A stretch of 15,825 bases of DNA from NCBI GenBank assembly GCA_958422845.1, contig CATZPU010000008.1:1-15825 (forward strand). The letters are read 5' to 3'. The DNA comes from an uncultured Lachnospiraceae bacterium. GTDB lineage: Bacteria; Bacillota; Clostridia; Lachnospirales; Lachnospiraceae. How positions within the stretch are numbered: the first letter of the stretch is position 1; the number at the start of each line of letters is the position of its first letter. Made by a program: the position numbers and the translations under genes. Shown here in pieces: positions 1 through 5,961 of the stretch. Below the pieces are notes generated by a model, which saw only the letters and a program-made list of their open reading frames with translations, was not told where the DNA came from and did not search any database.

Positions 1-117
1 GAATACATGGCGATAACAGTACCGCAATATAGACGGATAGTATTCACGCACAAAATTTTCCAGCTCCTGTTCGTCGCCGTTTTTCATTTTTCTCACAGAC
101 CAGAAACCGCCGGACAT
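1..117 (-). CDS. ECF-type sigma-70 factor, N-terminal fragment (cut by window edge)
   Basis: Only the first 39 codons lie in the window; the gene runs off base 1. The translation contains GDEQELENFVREYYPSILRY followed by CYRHVF, which resembles the start of sigma-70 region 2 in extracytoplasmic-function sigma factors (acidic helix, then YYP..YRY..R). Such proteins bind core RNA polymerase and redirect it to a small regulon, often controlled by a membrane anti-sigma factor encoded next door; the neighbour would be outside the window. I chose the ATG at 117-115 because a purine-rich AGAGGGGGGA ribosome site lies just upstream on the minus strand; the in-frame ATG at 87-85 has no such site. About 160 bases separate it from the flavoprotein gene upstream, and I could not settle on a promoter there. 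Regions 2.2 to 4 are not visible, so the family call rests on a short match. Confidence 0.7.
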   Translation of the reverse strand, partial: MSGGFWSVRKMKNGDEQELENFVREYYPSILRYCYRHVF

Positions 118-280
118 AGACTTCCCCCCTCTCTCTTTCGGATACCTGCGCCGTATTTATCATCTGGATCATTACATTCTCATAATATTAACACCGCAAA
201 AGGGCAAAAAGATAGCGCACACAGGCAAATAATTTCTTTCTTTGCATGCGTGCGCATAAATACGCCCTGTTTTTCTTTTA

Positions 281-898
281 CTACCTGATAAAATTCGTAA
301 ACTCCTTCTTATTCTCCGGCGCCGTAATTCCCTGCTCTTTTCCGAGCGCGATACATTTAATCAGCCATGCCATATTTTTACCGATATTGTACATTGTGGA
401 CAGGCCCTCTTTGTCCTGAAGTACGTCCTCCGGCTTTGAACCGTGCGTATCATTCCAGTATGTAGAAGAAACGACCGGCATAGAATTGATCGTAAAATAT
501 TTATTCACTACGTCCATAGATGCCGTTGTTCCGGCGCGGCGCGCATTCAGCACTGCCGCCGCAGGCTTATGCTTCATATATTTTCCGCCTGAATAAAACG
601 CCCTGTCCATAAATGCCAGAAGCCTTGCGCTCGGATGCGCATAATAAACAGGCGAGCCAAACACAAAGCCGTCCGCCTGCGCCGCTTTTTTTGCAAACTC
701 ATTTACGAGATCATCAAAAACACATTTGCCCGTCTCACGGCATTTTCCGCAGCCCATGCAGTCCGGCAGCGCTTCATTTCCGATAAATATCGTCTCTGTC
801 TCTATCCCTTCCTCATGCAGAGCGCGTGCCACCTCGCCAAGCGCCGCCGCCGTACATCCTTCTTTCTTTGCACTTCCGTTTATCAAAATAACCTTCAT
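281..898 (-). CDS. flavodoxin-fold NAD(P)H-dependent oxidoreductase with CxxCxxC cluster motif (iron-sulfur flavoprotein-like)
   Basis: A 205-residue cytoplasmic flavoprotein. The N-terminus (MKVILINGSAKKEGCTA, residues 1-17) is the beta strand and phosphate loop that bind FMN in flavodoxin-like reductases, and GSPVYYAHPSARL (81-93) is the second flavin-contact loop. Between them, cysteines 47, 50, 53 and 59 form C-x2-C-x2-C-x5-C, the compact motif of iron-sulfur flavoproteins that holds a 4Fe-4S cluster in characterised members. The likely role is electron transfer or reduction of quinones, nitro compounds or other small acceptors; the substrate cannot be told from sequence. It starts at an ATG with AAGGAGGA about seven bases upstream. 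It is transcribed divergently from pepT; a perfect TATAAT at 934-939 (minus) may be its -10 element. No obvious terminator follows. Family confidence is high; cluster binding is inferred only from the cysteine spacing. Confidence 0.87.
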   Translation of the reverse strand: MKVILINGSAKKEGCTAAALGEVARALHEEGIETETIFIGNEALPDCMGCGKCRETGKCVFDDLVNEFAKKAAQADGFVFGSPVYYAHPSARLLAFMDRAFYSGGKYMKHKPAAAVLNARRAGTTASMDVVNKYFTINSMPVVSSTYWNDTHGSKPEDVLQDKEGLSTMYNIGKNMAWLIKCIALGKEQGITAPENKKEFTNFIR

Positions 899-933
899 CT
901 CTGTCTCCTCCTTTTTCCGGTCATCTTACCATC

Positions 934-939
934 ATTATA
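934..939 (-). promoter_or_regulatory. candidate -10 element for the flavoprotein gene
   Basis: Read on the minus strand this is a perfect TATAAT, placed about 35 bases upstream of the ATG at 898. No good -35 hexamer sits 16-18 bases further upstream (the sequence there is a pyrimidine-rich CTTTTC type run), so the site is supported mainly by the perfect -10 and its position. Confidence 0.45.
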
Positions 940-977
940 AGACAAAATCCGAAAAAGAAAAGTAAAATGTCTCATTC

Positions 978-1006
978 TTTACAAACCCCTCTGCCGCTGA
1001 TATAGT
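978..1006 (+). promoter_or_regulatory. sigma-A-type promoter of pepT
   Basis: TTTACA (978-983) and TATAGT (1001-1006) each match the vegetative consensus at five of six bases and are separated by exactly 17 bases. Transcription would begin near 1013, leaving a leader of about 85 bases before the TTG start at 1099. That leader contains the inverted repeat at 1023-1058. Confidence 0.7.
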
Positions 1007-1022
1007 AATATATTATAGTAGC

Positions 1023-1058
1023 TGTTCAGCACAGACCGAATGATAAAGGTACTGAACA
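1023..1058 (+). repeat. inverted repeat in the pepT leader (operator or RNA hairpin candidate)
   Basis: TGTTCAG (1023-1029) is repeated in inverted form as CTGAACA (1052-1058); allowing one mismatch the arms extend to ten bases (TGTTCAGCAC against GTACTGAACA). The 16-22 base spacing is about two helical turns between arm centres. It starts about ten bases after the predicted transcription start of pepT, so it could be an operator for a repressor or a weak stem in the leader mRNA. No U-run follows it, so it is not an intrinsic terminator. Confidence 0.5.
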
Positions 1059-1098
1059 ATTACCTATTATAAAATATAGTAGACAGGAGAGTTGAAAA

Positions 1099-2316
1099 TT
1101 GCGAGCATACGAAAGACTTTTAAATTATGTAAAAATCCACACGACAAGCGATGAAAACAGTTCTTCCGTACCAACAACAGCGCGTCAGTTTGACCTTGCG
1201 CGCGTACTGGTCGATGAGATGAAAGCACTCGGTATCACAGACGCACGCGTAGGAGACAATTGCTACGTTTACGGCACGATTCCGGCTACTTCCGGTTATG
1301 AAGATAAGACTTCCATAGGTTTTATTGCGCATCTGGATACAGCGCCGGATTTTTGCGGTGAAAACGTAAATCCCCAGATTCATGAAAATTATGACGGAAA
1401 AGAGATTGCGCTCGGTGTGAGCGGCAAAACACTGTCGCCTGAAAAATTCCCGCACCTGTCGCGCCTGAAAGGCCGTACACTGATCACAACTGACGGTACG
1501 ACACTGCTCGGCGCCGATGACAAGGCAGGTATCGCTGAGATCATGACGCTTGCCGAAGAGCTGATAAACGGCGGCGAGCCGCACGGAAAGGTGTGCATCG
1601 GTTTCACGCCTGATGAAGAGGTCGGCAGCGGAGCCGCGGAATTCGATATTGCCGGTTTTGGGGCTGAATTTGCTTATACGGCGGACGGCGGATGTGAAAA
1701 CGAGATCGTTTATGAGAACTTCAATGCGTGCAGCGCAGAATTTGAGATAAACGGCTTCAATATCCATCCGGGAGAATCCAAAAATACTATGATCAACGCC
1801 GCTCTTGTGGCAATGGAGATCAACAGTATGCTTCCGTCCGGTGAAACTCCGGCTCATACAGACATGTATGAGGGATTTTTCCACCTGACAGATATGGAAG
1901 GCACGGTAGAACATGCAAAGCTTCAGTATATCGTGCGCGATCACAGCGGCGCTCATTTTGAAAGCCGTCAGGAGATACTTCGCCATATCGAGAAGCTCAT
2001 CAATGAAAAATACGGCGAGGGTACTGCAAAGCTGACGATCCATCAGCAGTACCGCAATATGGCGGAGATCATCGAACCGTGCATGCATCTGATCGACAAC
2101 GCAAAGGACGCTATCCGCGAGCTCGGCATGGAACCGGATATCGCCCCGATCCGCGGCGGCACAGACGGAGCGCGCTTAAGCTTCTGCGGACTGCCGTGCC
2201 CGAATCTCGGCACAGGCGGCTATGCTTACCACGGCCCGTACGAGCATATCACGGCAGAGGGCATGGACCTCGCGGTGAAAGTAATGCTTGGAATCGTGAG
2301 ACGGTATGCAAAATAA
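1099..2316 (+). CDS. pepT: peptidase T (tripeptide aminopeptidase, M20B)
   Basis: A 405-residue cytoplasmic zinc aminopeptidase that removes the N-terminal residue of tripeptides, a late step in peptide use; the length matches the usual ~408. Metal ligands expected in PepT are all present at family positions: His78 and Asp80 (IAHLDT), bridging Asp140 (LLGADDKAG), the Glu173-Glu174 pair (TPDEEVGSG) supplying general base and ligand, Asp196 (TADGG) and His378 (YAYHGPYEH). The dimerisation/lid domain lies between roughly residues 207 and 320. The start is TTG at 1099: AGGAGAG ends seven bases before it and the protein then begins MRAYERLLNYVKIHTTSDE, aligning with the family N-terminus; no upstream ATG fits. 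It is a single-gene transcript with its own promoter (978-1006) and terminator (2326-2364), divergent from the flavoprotein gene. The TTG start may hold expression down. Confidence 0.96.
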   Translation: MRAYERLLNYVKIHTTSDENSSSVPTTARQFDLARVLVDEMKALGITDARVGDNCYVYGTIPATSGYEDKTSIGFIAHLDTAPDFCGENVNPQIHENYDGKEIALGVSGKTLSPEKFPHLSRLKGRTLITTDGTTLLGADDKAGIAEIMTLAEELINGGEPHGKVCIGFTPDEEVGSGAAEFDIAGFGAEFAYTADGGCENEIVYENFNACSAEFEINGFNIHPGESKNTMINAALVAMEINSMLPSGETPAHTDMYEGFFHLTDMEGTVEHAKLQYIVRDHSGAHFESRQEILRHIEKLINEKYGEGTAKLTIHQQYRNMAEIIEPCMHLIDNAKDAIRELGMEPDIAPIRGGTDGARLSFCGLPCPNLGTGGYAYHGPYEHITAEGMDLAVKVMLGIVRRYAK

Positions 2317-2325
2317 TTTCTGAAA

Positions 2326-2364
2326 ACAGGGGCAGGTTCGCCGTCATGACGAATCTGCCCCTGT
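2326..2364. terminator. bidirectional intrinsic terminator between pepT and the patatin gene
   Basis: A 15-pair hairpin: ACAGGGGCAG (2326-2335) pairs perfectly with CTGCCCCTGT (2355-2364), continued by GTTCG/CGAAT with one G-U pair, around a nine-base loop. On the minus strand the stem is followed by TTTTCAGAAATTATTTT, a usable U-tract for the patatin gene; on the plus strand only a weak T-rich stretch (AAGTTGTTCAAATT) follows pepT. It fills the 62-base gap between the two convergent stop codons. Confidence 0.85.
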
Positions 2365-2378
2365 AAGTTGTTCAAATT

Positions 2379-3275
2379 CTATCTGTGTATCAGCATCCTC
2401 TTCCGGCTCACACACTCTTCCCTCTGCGCCAGCCACTCTTTAAGCGCGGGATACAGTTTCTCTCCCATCTCGTAGCCATGCCAGTAGAAGTCCTCCAGTT
2501 TTTCAAGATCGCGCTCTGTCCGGCTCACACACGGTATCTCCGGACGGATAACAAAGACTCTGCCCTGCTTTTCCAGCCGTTCGATCAGATCCATCTCCCT
2601 GTTGTAGATGTGGGCGCGGCGCATGATCGCACGCGCGAGCATCGGATATTTCCGGTAATGAATTCGTGCAAGCTCCGCCGCAGTAGAGCCTCCTTCTTTC
2701 TTGTAATAGCCCTTTCCTCTCGTGAGGATCACGATATTATAATCGAATCCGTCCGCAATCGCTTTTTGGATCGGAACGGAATCTGCGATCCCTCCGTCCA
2801 GCATCGGAATCCCGTCTACTTCTACAACAGGTGAAACAAACGGCAGGCTTGACGACGCACGGCAGGCTGCCATCATACGCTTCTGATCACGATACTCCTC
2901 GATAAACTCGGCTCTGCCTGTCAGACAGTTTGTCGTCGTCAGCAGACATCTCGTCGGAGATTTGACATACGCCTTAAAGTCAAACGGATAATCATGGTTT
3001 GGAAACTGGTCAAATATCAGATCCATATTCATAAAATATCTGGTCTTCATCATCGTGCGGACGCCGTACAGCTCATGATCGAGCTGCGCGTCAAGCATAC
3101 ACTCCTTCGTGCGGAGAATCTGCCCCGATACGTAGTCTACTGCGTTGCACGCCCCTGCTGAAACACCGATCACATACGGGACAACTATCTTTTTTTTCAT
3201 CAGGCAATCCAGAACACCGCTCGTAAAGATGCCGCGCTGTCCCCCGCCCTCTAAGATCATCCCTGCTTTTTTCAT
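2379..3275 (-). CDS. patatin-like phospholipase / acyl hydrolase (RssA/YjjU-type)
   Basis: A 298-residue cytoplasmic or membrane-associated serine lipid hydrolase. The oxyanion loop is GGGQRG (residues 10-15), the nucleophile elbow is GVSAG with Ser39, and the dyad aspartate is Asp160 in MLDGGIADSVPI, so both catalytic residues are intact. The part after about residue 240 is a short Arg/Glu-rich helical tail seen in many bacterial patatins of this size. Bacterial members cleave acyl chains from phospholipids or related esters; the natural substrate here is unknown. There is no signal peptide. The ATG at 3275-3273 has GGGAGG about seven bases upstream. It lies 188 bases downstream of the trigger-factor-like gene on the same strand; no clear promoter was found in that gap, so read-through is possible. 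It ends at the shared terminator at 2326-2364. Confidence 0.92.
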   Translation of the reverse strand: MKKAGMILEGGGQRGIFTSGVLDCLMKKKIVVPYVIGVSAGACNAVDYVSGQILRTKECMLDAQLDHELYGVRTMMKTRYFMNMDLIFDQFPNHDYPFDFKAYVKSPTRCLLTTTNCLTGRAEFIEEYRDQKRMMAACRASSSLPFVSPVVEVDGIPMLDGGIADSVPIQKAIADGFDYNIVILTRGKGYYKKEGGSTAAELARIHYRKYPMLARAIMRRAHIYNREMDLIERLEKQGRVFVIRPEIPCVSRTERDLEKLEDFYWHGYEMGEKLYPALKEWLAQREECVSRKRMLIHR

Positions 3276-3310
3276 GAAACCGCCTCCCTGTCATTTCCAT
3301 TCGCCTGCGT

Positions 3311-3339
3311 CTGTCCGGCAATATTGCGGTACCGGACAG
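3311..3339. repeat. inverted repeat upstream of the patatin gene
   Basis: CTGTCCGG (3311-3318) and CCGGACAG (3332-3339) are perfect eight-base arms around a 13-base loop; the left arm runs into a ten-base palindrome GCAATATTGC (3318-3327). It sits 36-64 bases upstream of the patatin ATG on the minus strand. Without a T-run it does not look like a terminator; it may be an operator or an mRNA leader hairpin. Confidence 0.4.
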
Positions 3340-3409
3340 CTCTTACTTATCCTATCGTTCTCTGCATATACTGAAACTGCTTTTATCCATCATGCGATCT
3401 TTTGCAGGC

Positions 3410-3435
3410 ACTGTCTTCACAGTCATGTACATGAC
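3410..3435. repeat. two adjoining small palindromes downstream of the trigger-factor-like gene
   Basis: ACTGT-cttc-ACAGT (3410-3423) overlaps a perfect 14-base palindrome GTCATGTACATGAC (3422-3435). Both lie in the 188-base gap between the foldase stop codon (3464) and the patatin start. Neither is followed by a T-run on the minus strand, so an intrinsic terminator is not supported; a DNA-binding site or mRNA-stabilising hairpins are possible. Confidence 0.35.
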
Positions 3436-3463
3436 GGCGATCTCGCGTCCGCCTGTATACGTT

Positions 3464-4819
3464 TCAGCCTTCCTCAGTCTGTGCTTCTGTATCAGCCTCT
3501 GCCGGAGCTTCTGTATCGCCCTCTGCTGCTTCCGTCTCGCCTTCGGCTGCTTCTGTCTCACCTTCAGCCGCCTCAGTCTCGGACTCCGGCTCTGTGATCA
3601 CTGCATTCTCAAGCAGGAAATCAAGTGTCTTATCCTGAAGAACGCTGATGCGCACGACGTCCTCGCCGTATGCGGCGATAAACTCTTCTGCCGTCTCAAA
3701 TCCAAACTCTTTTGCTGCCTCTGCGAGATCCTCATCTGTCACTTCGATACCTTCGCTCTCTGCGATCGCTTTCAGATACATCTCCTGCTGAAGATTCTGC
3801 TGCGTAGCCAGTACGACCTGCTCAGAGAAATCCTCTTCTGTCATACCCATGAAAGAGCTTAAGAACTCTTCAAACTCCATTGAATACTGCTCTGCCATAC
3901 CGCGGTAGTAGGAATCCATATTTGCCACGCCGTAATCCACCATCTCCTGCGGATACTCCTTGATCTCGGAGCCTGCCGCTACCTGTGTAAGCAGCTCGCC
4001 TTTCATCATTGTCTCTTTCTGCGTCTGCGCCTGTGATTCAAGATCTGCGCGGATGCTGTCACGGTAGCCTGCCGCGTCTGTGTACTCTCCGTCAGAAATC
4101 GTAGACGCCAGCTCGTCTGTCAGCTCCGGCATACGCTTGATCTCATTTACCGTAACAGTAAATACGACGTCTTTTCCTGCAAGGTCTGCATTTCCGTAAT
4201 TCTCAGGAAATGTAAGCGGCAGATCGACTGTCTCGCCGACAGCCACACCTACAAGCCCTTCCTCGAATCCCTCGATAAAGGAATGAGAACCGATCACGAG
4301 ATCGTATCCCTTCGCCGTACCGCCGTCAAATGCCTCTCCGTTAAGCTTGCCCTCATAATCGATATTCGCCGTATCGCCGTCCTCTACAGTGCCCTCAGTG
4401 ATCTTCTCAAGCGCGTCTGCAAACTGGATATTCTGGCGAACTACTTCGTCGATCTGATCGTCTGTGATCTCGATCGGCTGATCTGCGACGGAAAGCCCCT
4501 TGTACTCGCCAAGCGTCACGTAATCAAGAGCCGTATATTCCGGACGCGGCGGGATAGCTTCTGTCTCAGGAGCTTCTTCTGCGCCTGTCTCAGTCTCGGC
4601 TTCTGCGTTGTCCGCATCTGTCTCAGTTTCAACTTCTGCGTCTTTTGCATCTGCCTCCGTTGTATCTTCTTCAGCAGCTTCCGTTCCTGCTTCTTCCGTC
4701 TCTGCCGCTGCCTCTGTCACAGTCTCTGTCTCCTCAGCCATCACTGTTACCGGAGCAACAGAAGCTGCCGTCATCGCAAAAGTACAAAGCAATGCTGCCA
4801 TTAAATTCTTTCTTCTCAT
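3464..4819 (-). CDS. secreted trigger-factor-like FKBP-type peptidyl-prolyl isomerase/chaperone
   Basis: A 451-residue exported foldase. Residues 1-28 form a signal peptide (MRRKN, hydrophobic core, VMA/EE cleavage site) with no lipobox cysteine. Residues 29-88 are an acidic Glu/Thr/Ala linker. Residues about 146-228 are an FKBP prolyl-isomerase domain (VEDGDTANIDYEG, GEAFDGG, FIEGFEEGLVG, PENYGN, VFTVTVNEIK), followed to about 408 by a helical trigger-factor C-terminal chaperone domain (PELTDELA... to LDFLLENA). The ribosome-docking N-terminal domain of cytosolic trigger factor is absent, replaced by signal peptide and linker, so it probably helps folding of exported proteins outside the membrane. 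The tail has three tandem ETEAAEG repeats. I chose ATG 4819-4817: AAAGGG precedes it by about nine bases and it begins the signal peptide; the reading frame stays open upstream to an ATG at 4900, but that extension would spoil the signal peptide and overlap the promoter. Extended -10 promoter at 4866-4871. Confidence 0.88.
   Translation of the reverse strand: MRRKNLMAALLCTFAMTAASVAPVTVMAEETETVTEAAAETEEAGTEAAEEDTTEADAKDAEVETETDADNAEAETETGAEEAPETEAIPPRPEYTALDYVTLGEYKGLSVADQPIEITDDQIDEVVRQNIQFADALEKITEGTVEDGDTANIDYEGKLNGEAFDGGTAKGYDLVIGSHSFIEGFEEGLVGVAVGETVDLPLTFPENYGNADLAGKDVVFTVTVNEIKRMPELTDELASTISDGEYTDAAGYRDSIRADLESQAQTQKETMMKGELLTQVAAGSEIKEYPQEMVDYGVANMDSYYRGMAEQYSMEFEEFLSSFMGMTEEDFSEQVVLATQQNLQQEMYLKAIAESEGIEVTDEDLAEAAKEFGFETAEEFIAAYGEDVVRISVLQDKTLDFLLENAVITEPESETEAAEGETEAAEGETEAAEGDTEAPAEADTEAQTEEG
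3518..3580 (-). repeat. three tandem 21-bp repeats encoding ETEAAEG
   Basis: Three consecutive 21-base units near the 3' end of the foldase gene encode residues 414-434 as ETEAAEG three times, followed by the diverged DTEAPAEADTEA. The units differ at synonymous positions, so they are not a very recent duplication. They give the protein a negatively charged, probably disordered tail. Confidence 0.8.
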
Positions 4820-4865
4820 ATCATTTACCCTTTCTGATATAAAATTTATTTCACTGATCCTCTGC

Positions 4866-4871
4866 ATTATA
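4866..4871 (-). promoter_or_regulatory. extended -10 promoter of the trigger-factor-like gene
   Basis: On the minus strand the sequence TGCTATAAT has a perfect TATAAT preceded by TG one base before, the extended -10 form that tolerates a poor -35. No good -35 is present at 17 bases. Transcription would start near 4859, giving a leader of about 40 bases. Confidence 0.6.
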
Positions 4872-4930
4872 GCACAGGCAGTTCCGCATTTGGTGAACAA
4901 AGTGTGTTTTTAAGAAAAATTAAAGAATGA

Positions 4931-4959
4931 TTGCACTTTTTTCCAAAGAATGATAGAAT
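4931..4959 (+). promoter_or_regulatory. sigma-A-type promoter of the small membrane protein gene
   Basis: TTGCAC (4931-4936) and TAGAAT (4954-4959) are separated by 17 bases, and TGA directly before the -10 gives an extended -10. Transcription would begin near 4966, about 26 bases before the ATG. It is divergent from, and about 60 bases away from, the foldase -10. Confidence 0.7.
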
Positions 4960-4991
4960 ATATTTCGGATTATAAACACATGGAGGTACAT

Positions 4992-5444
4992 ATGTCTGCT
5001 TTAAATATTTTACTCATTATACTATTGATCCTTGTCATTGGACTTGTCATACTTTATTTTGTAGGACGAAAGATGCAAAAGAAACAGGCTGTGCAGCAGG
5101 AACAGATGGAAGCTGCGAAACAGACTGTCACGATGCTCATCATAGATAAGAAACGACTGCCGATCAAACAGTCCGGACTGCCTCAGATGGTGATCGACCA
5201 GACGCCGAAGCTTATGCGCCGCTCCAAGCTGCCGATCGTAAAGGCAAAGGTCGGTCCGAGAATCATGACGCTCGTCAGCGACGCCGCTATCTTCGATACG
5301 ATTCCGGTAAAGAAGGAAGTAAAAGCAGTAGTCAGCGGTATCTACATCATGGAAGTAAAGGGTGTGCGAGGACCGCTTGAGACGGTACAGAAAAAGAAAG
5401 GGTTCTGGGCAAGAACAAAAGAAAAATTCAGCAGAAAAAAATAA
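4992..5444 (+). CDS. small membrane-anchored protein of unknown function
   Basis: I do not recognise this 150-residue protein. Residues 3-24 are a single hydrophobic segment (LNILLIILLILVIGLVILYF) followed by a very basic stretch (GRKMQKKQ), so the bulk is predicted cytoplasmic by the positive-inside rule. A Gln/Glu-rich helix (about 30-45) leads to a conserved-looking beta-rich domain (VTMLIIDKKRLPIK..., KAKVGPRIMTLVSDAAIFDTIPVKKEVKAVVSGIYIMEVKG) and a highly basic C-terminal tail of Lys/Arg. No enzyme motif or cysteine is present; the basic ends might contact membrane lipids, nucleic acid or other proteins, which is speculation. I chose ATG 4992 because GGAGG precedes it at the usual distance and it starts the membrane segment; the frame is open to an ATG at 4950, which lies upstream of the predicted transcription start. 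It has its own promoter and ends at the shared terminator at 5460-5510. Confidence 0.8.
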   Translation: MSALNILLIILLILVIGLVILYFVGRKMQKKQAVQQEQMEAAKQTVTMLIIDKKRLPIKQSGLPQMVIDQTPKLMRRSKLPIVKAKVGPRIMTLVSDAAIFDTIPVKKEVKAVVSGIYIMEVKGVRGPLETVQKKKGFWARTKEKFSRKK

Positions 5445-5459
5445 TACGAAACAAAATGA

Positions 5460-5510
5460 CCCCTTCAGGGCAGGCATTTACAAACCTGCTTCCCGAAGGG
5501 GTTTTTATTT
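5460..5510. terminator. bidirectional intrinsic terminator
   Basis: CCCCTTC (5460-5466) pairs with GAAGGGG (5495-5501), continued inward with a mismatch and a small bulge by GG/CC and GCAGG (5470-5474) with CCTGC (5485-5489). TTTTTATTT (5502-5510) follows on the plus strand, terminating the small membrane protein gene. On the minus strand the stem is followed by GTCATTTTGTTTCG, which could serve the convergent DUF1934 gene whose stop codon is at 5512. Confidence 0.9.
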
Positions 5511-5511
5511 A

Positions 5512-5958
5512 TCACAAATGAAACAGTCCGCTGTCTTTTTCCATCACCTTTATCTCGATACGGCAGTCTGCAAGCCGCTCATAGTTGACCTCCAGATCGT
5601 ATTCAATACTGATGTCGATCTGCTGTTCTTCCTCCTTTACCTGCATATCCGTAACTGTGATTCCGGCAAGCAGATTTCCAAACGGCGTATTGTACCAGCT
5701 CTCGCTCCTTTTGTCGCGCTCAAATACCATTTTTGTGCTCATTACACCCTTTTTCTGCAATTCCAGAAGTCCGTCGCACAGTGATATTCTGTTGCGGATG
5801 CGCTCCGTCCCGTCCTGCGGCTGCTCCTCATAAAAAATATAATGCTTTCCATTCTTAAAGTAATATTTCCCTGGGGAAATGACTTCTATTTCTTCCTGTT
5901 CGCCATCCTTATCAAGCGTATGCAGCCCTTTTACACTGATTAAAATATCTTCTTTCAT
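5512..5958 (-). CDS. DUF1934 family protein (YwiB-like beta-barrel)
   Basis: A 148-residue protein whose length and pattern fit the DUF1934/YwiB family, which has a calycin-like beta-barrel fold and no known biochemical role. The features seen are an N-terminal strand (MKEDILISVKGLHTLDKDGEQ), an acidic turn, GKYYFKNGKHYIFYEE, a central VMSTKMVFERD strand, a short TPFGNLLAGI stretch and alternating strands to the end. There is no signal peptide or membrane segment, so it is presumably cytoplasmic. It starts three bases after the murI stop codon, so the two are almost certainly co-transcribed; the nearest ribosome site (AGAGG inside the end of murI) is about eleven bases away, rather distant, which suggests translational coupling to murI. 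Transcription probably ends at the hairpin 5460-5501. A link with cell-wall precursor supply is only suggested by position. Confidence 0.85.
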   Translation of the reverse strand: MKEDILISVKGLHTLDKDGEQEEIEVISPGKYYFKNGKHYIFYEEQPQDGTERIRNRISLCDGLLELQKKGVMSTKMVFERDKRSESWYNTPFGNLLAGITVTDMQVKEEEQQIDISIEYDLEVNYERLADCRIEIKVMEKDSGLFHL

Positions 5959-5961
5959 ACT

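Noticed and set aside
7-288. 93-codon plus-strand frame at the left edge
   Set aside because: It overlaps the antisense of the sigma-factor start and of intergenic DNA, lacks a ribosome site and has no recognisable sequence.
1120-2088. 322-codon open frame on the minus strand opposite pepT
   Set aside because: It lies wholly antisense to a gene with all PepT metal ligands, has no ribosome site, and its translation shows no family pattern; it is a shadow of pepT codon bias.
4820-4900. 27-residue N-terminal extension of the trigger-factor-like protein to the ATG at 4900
   Set aside because: It covers the predicted -10 element and leader, lacks a ribosome site, and would bury the signal peptide.
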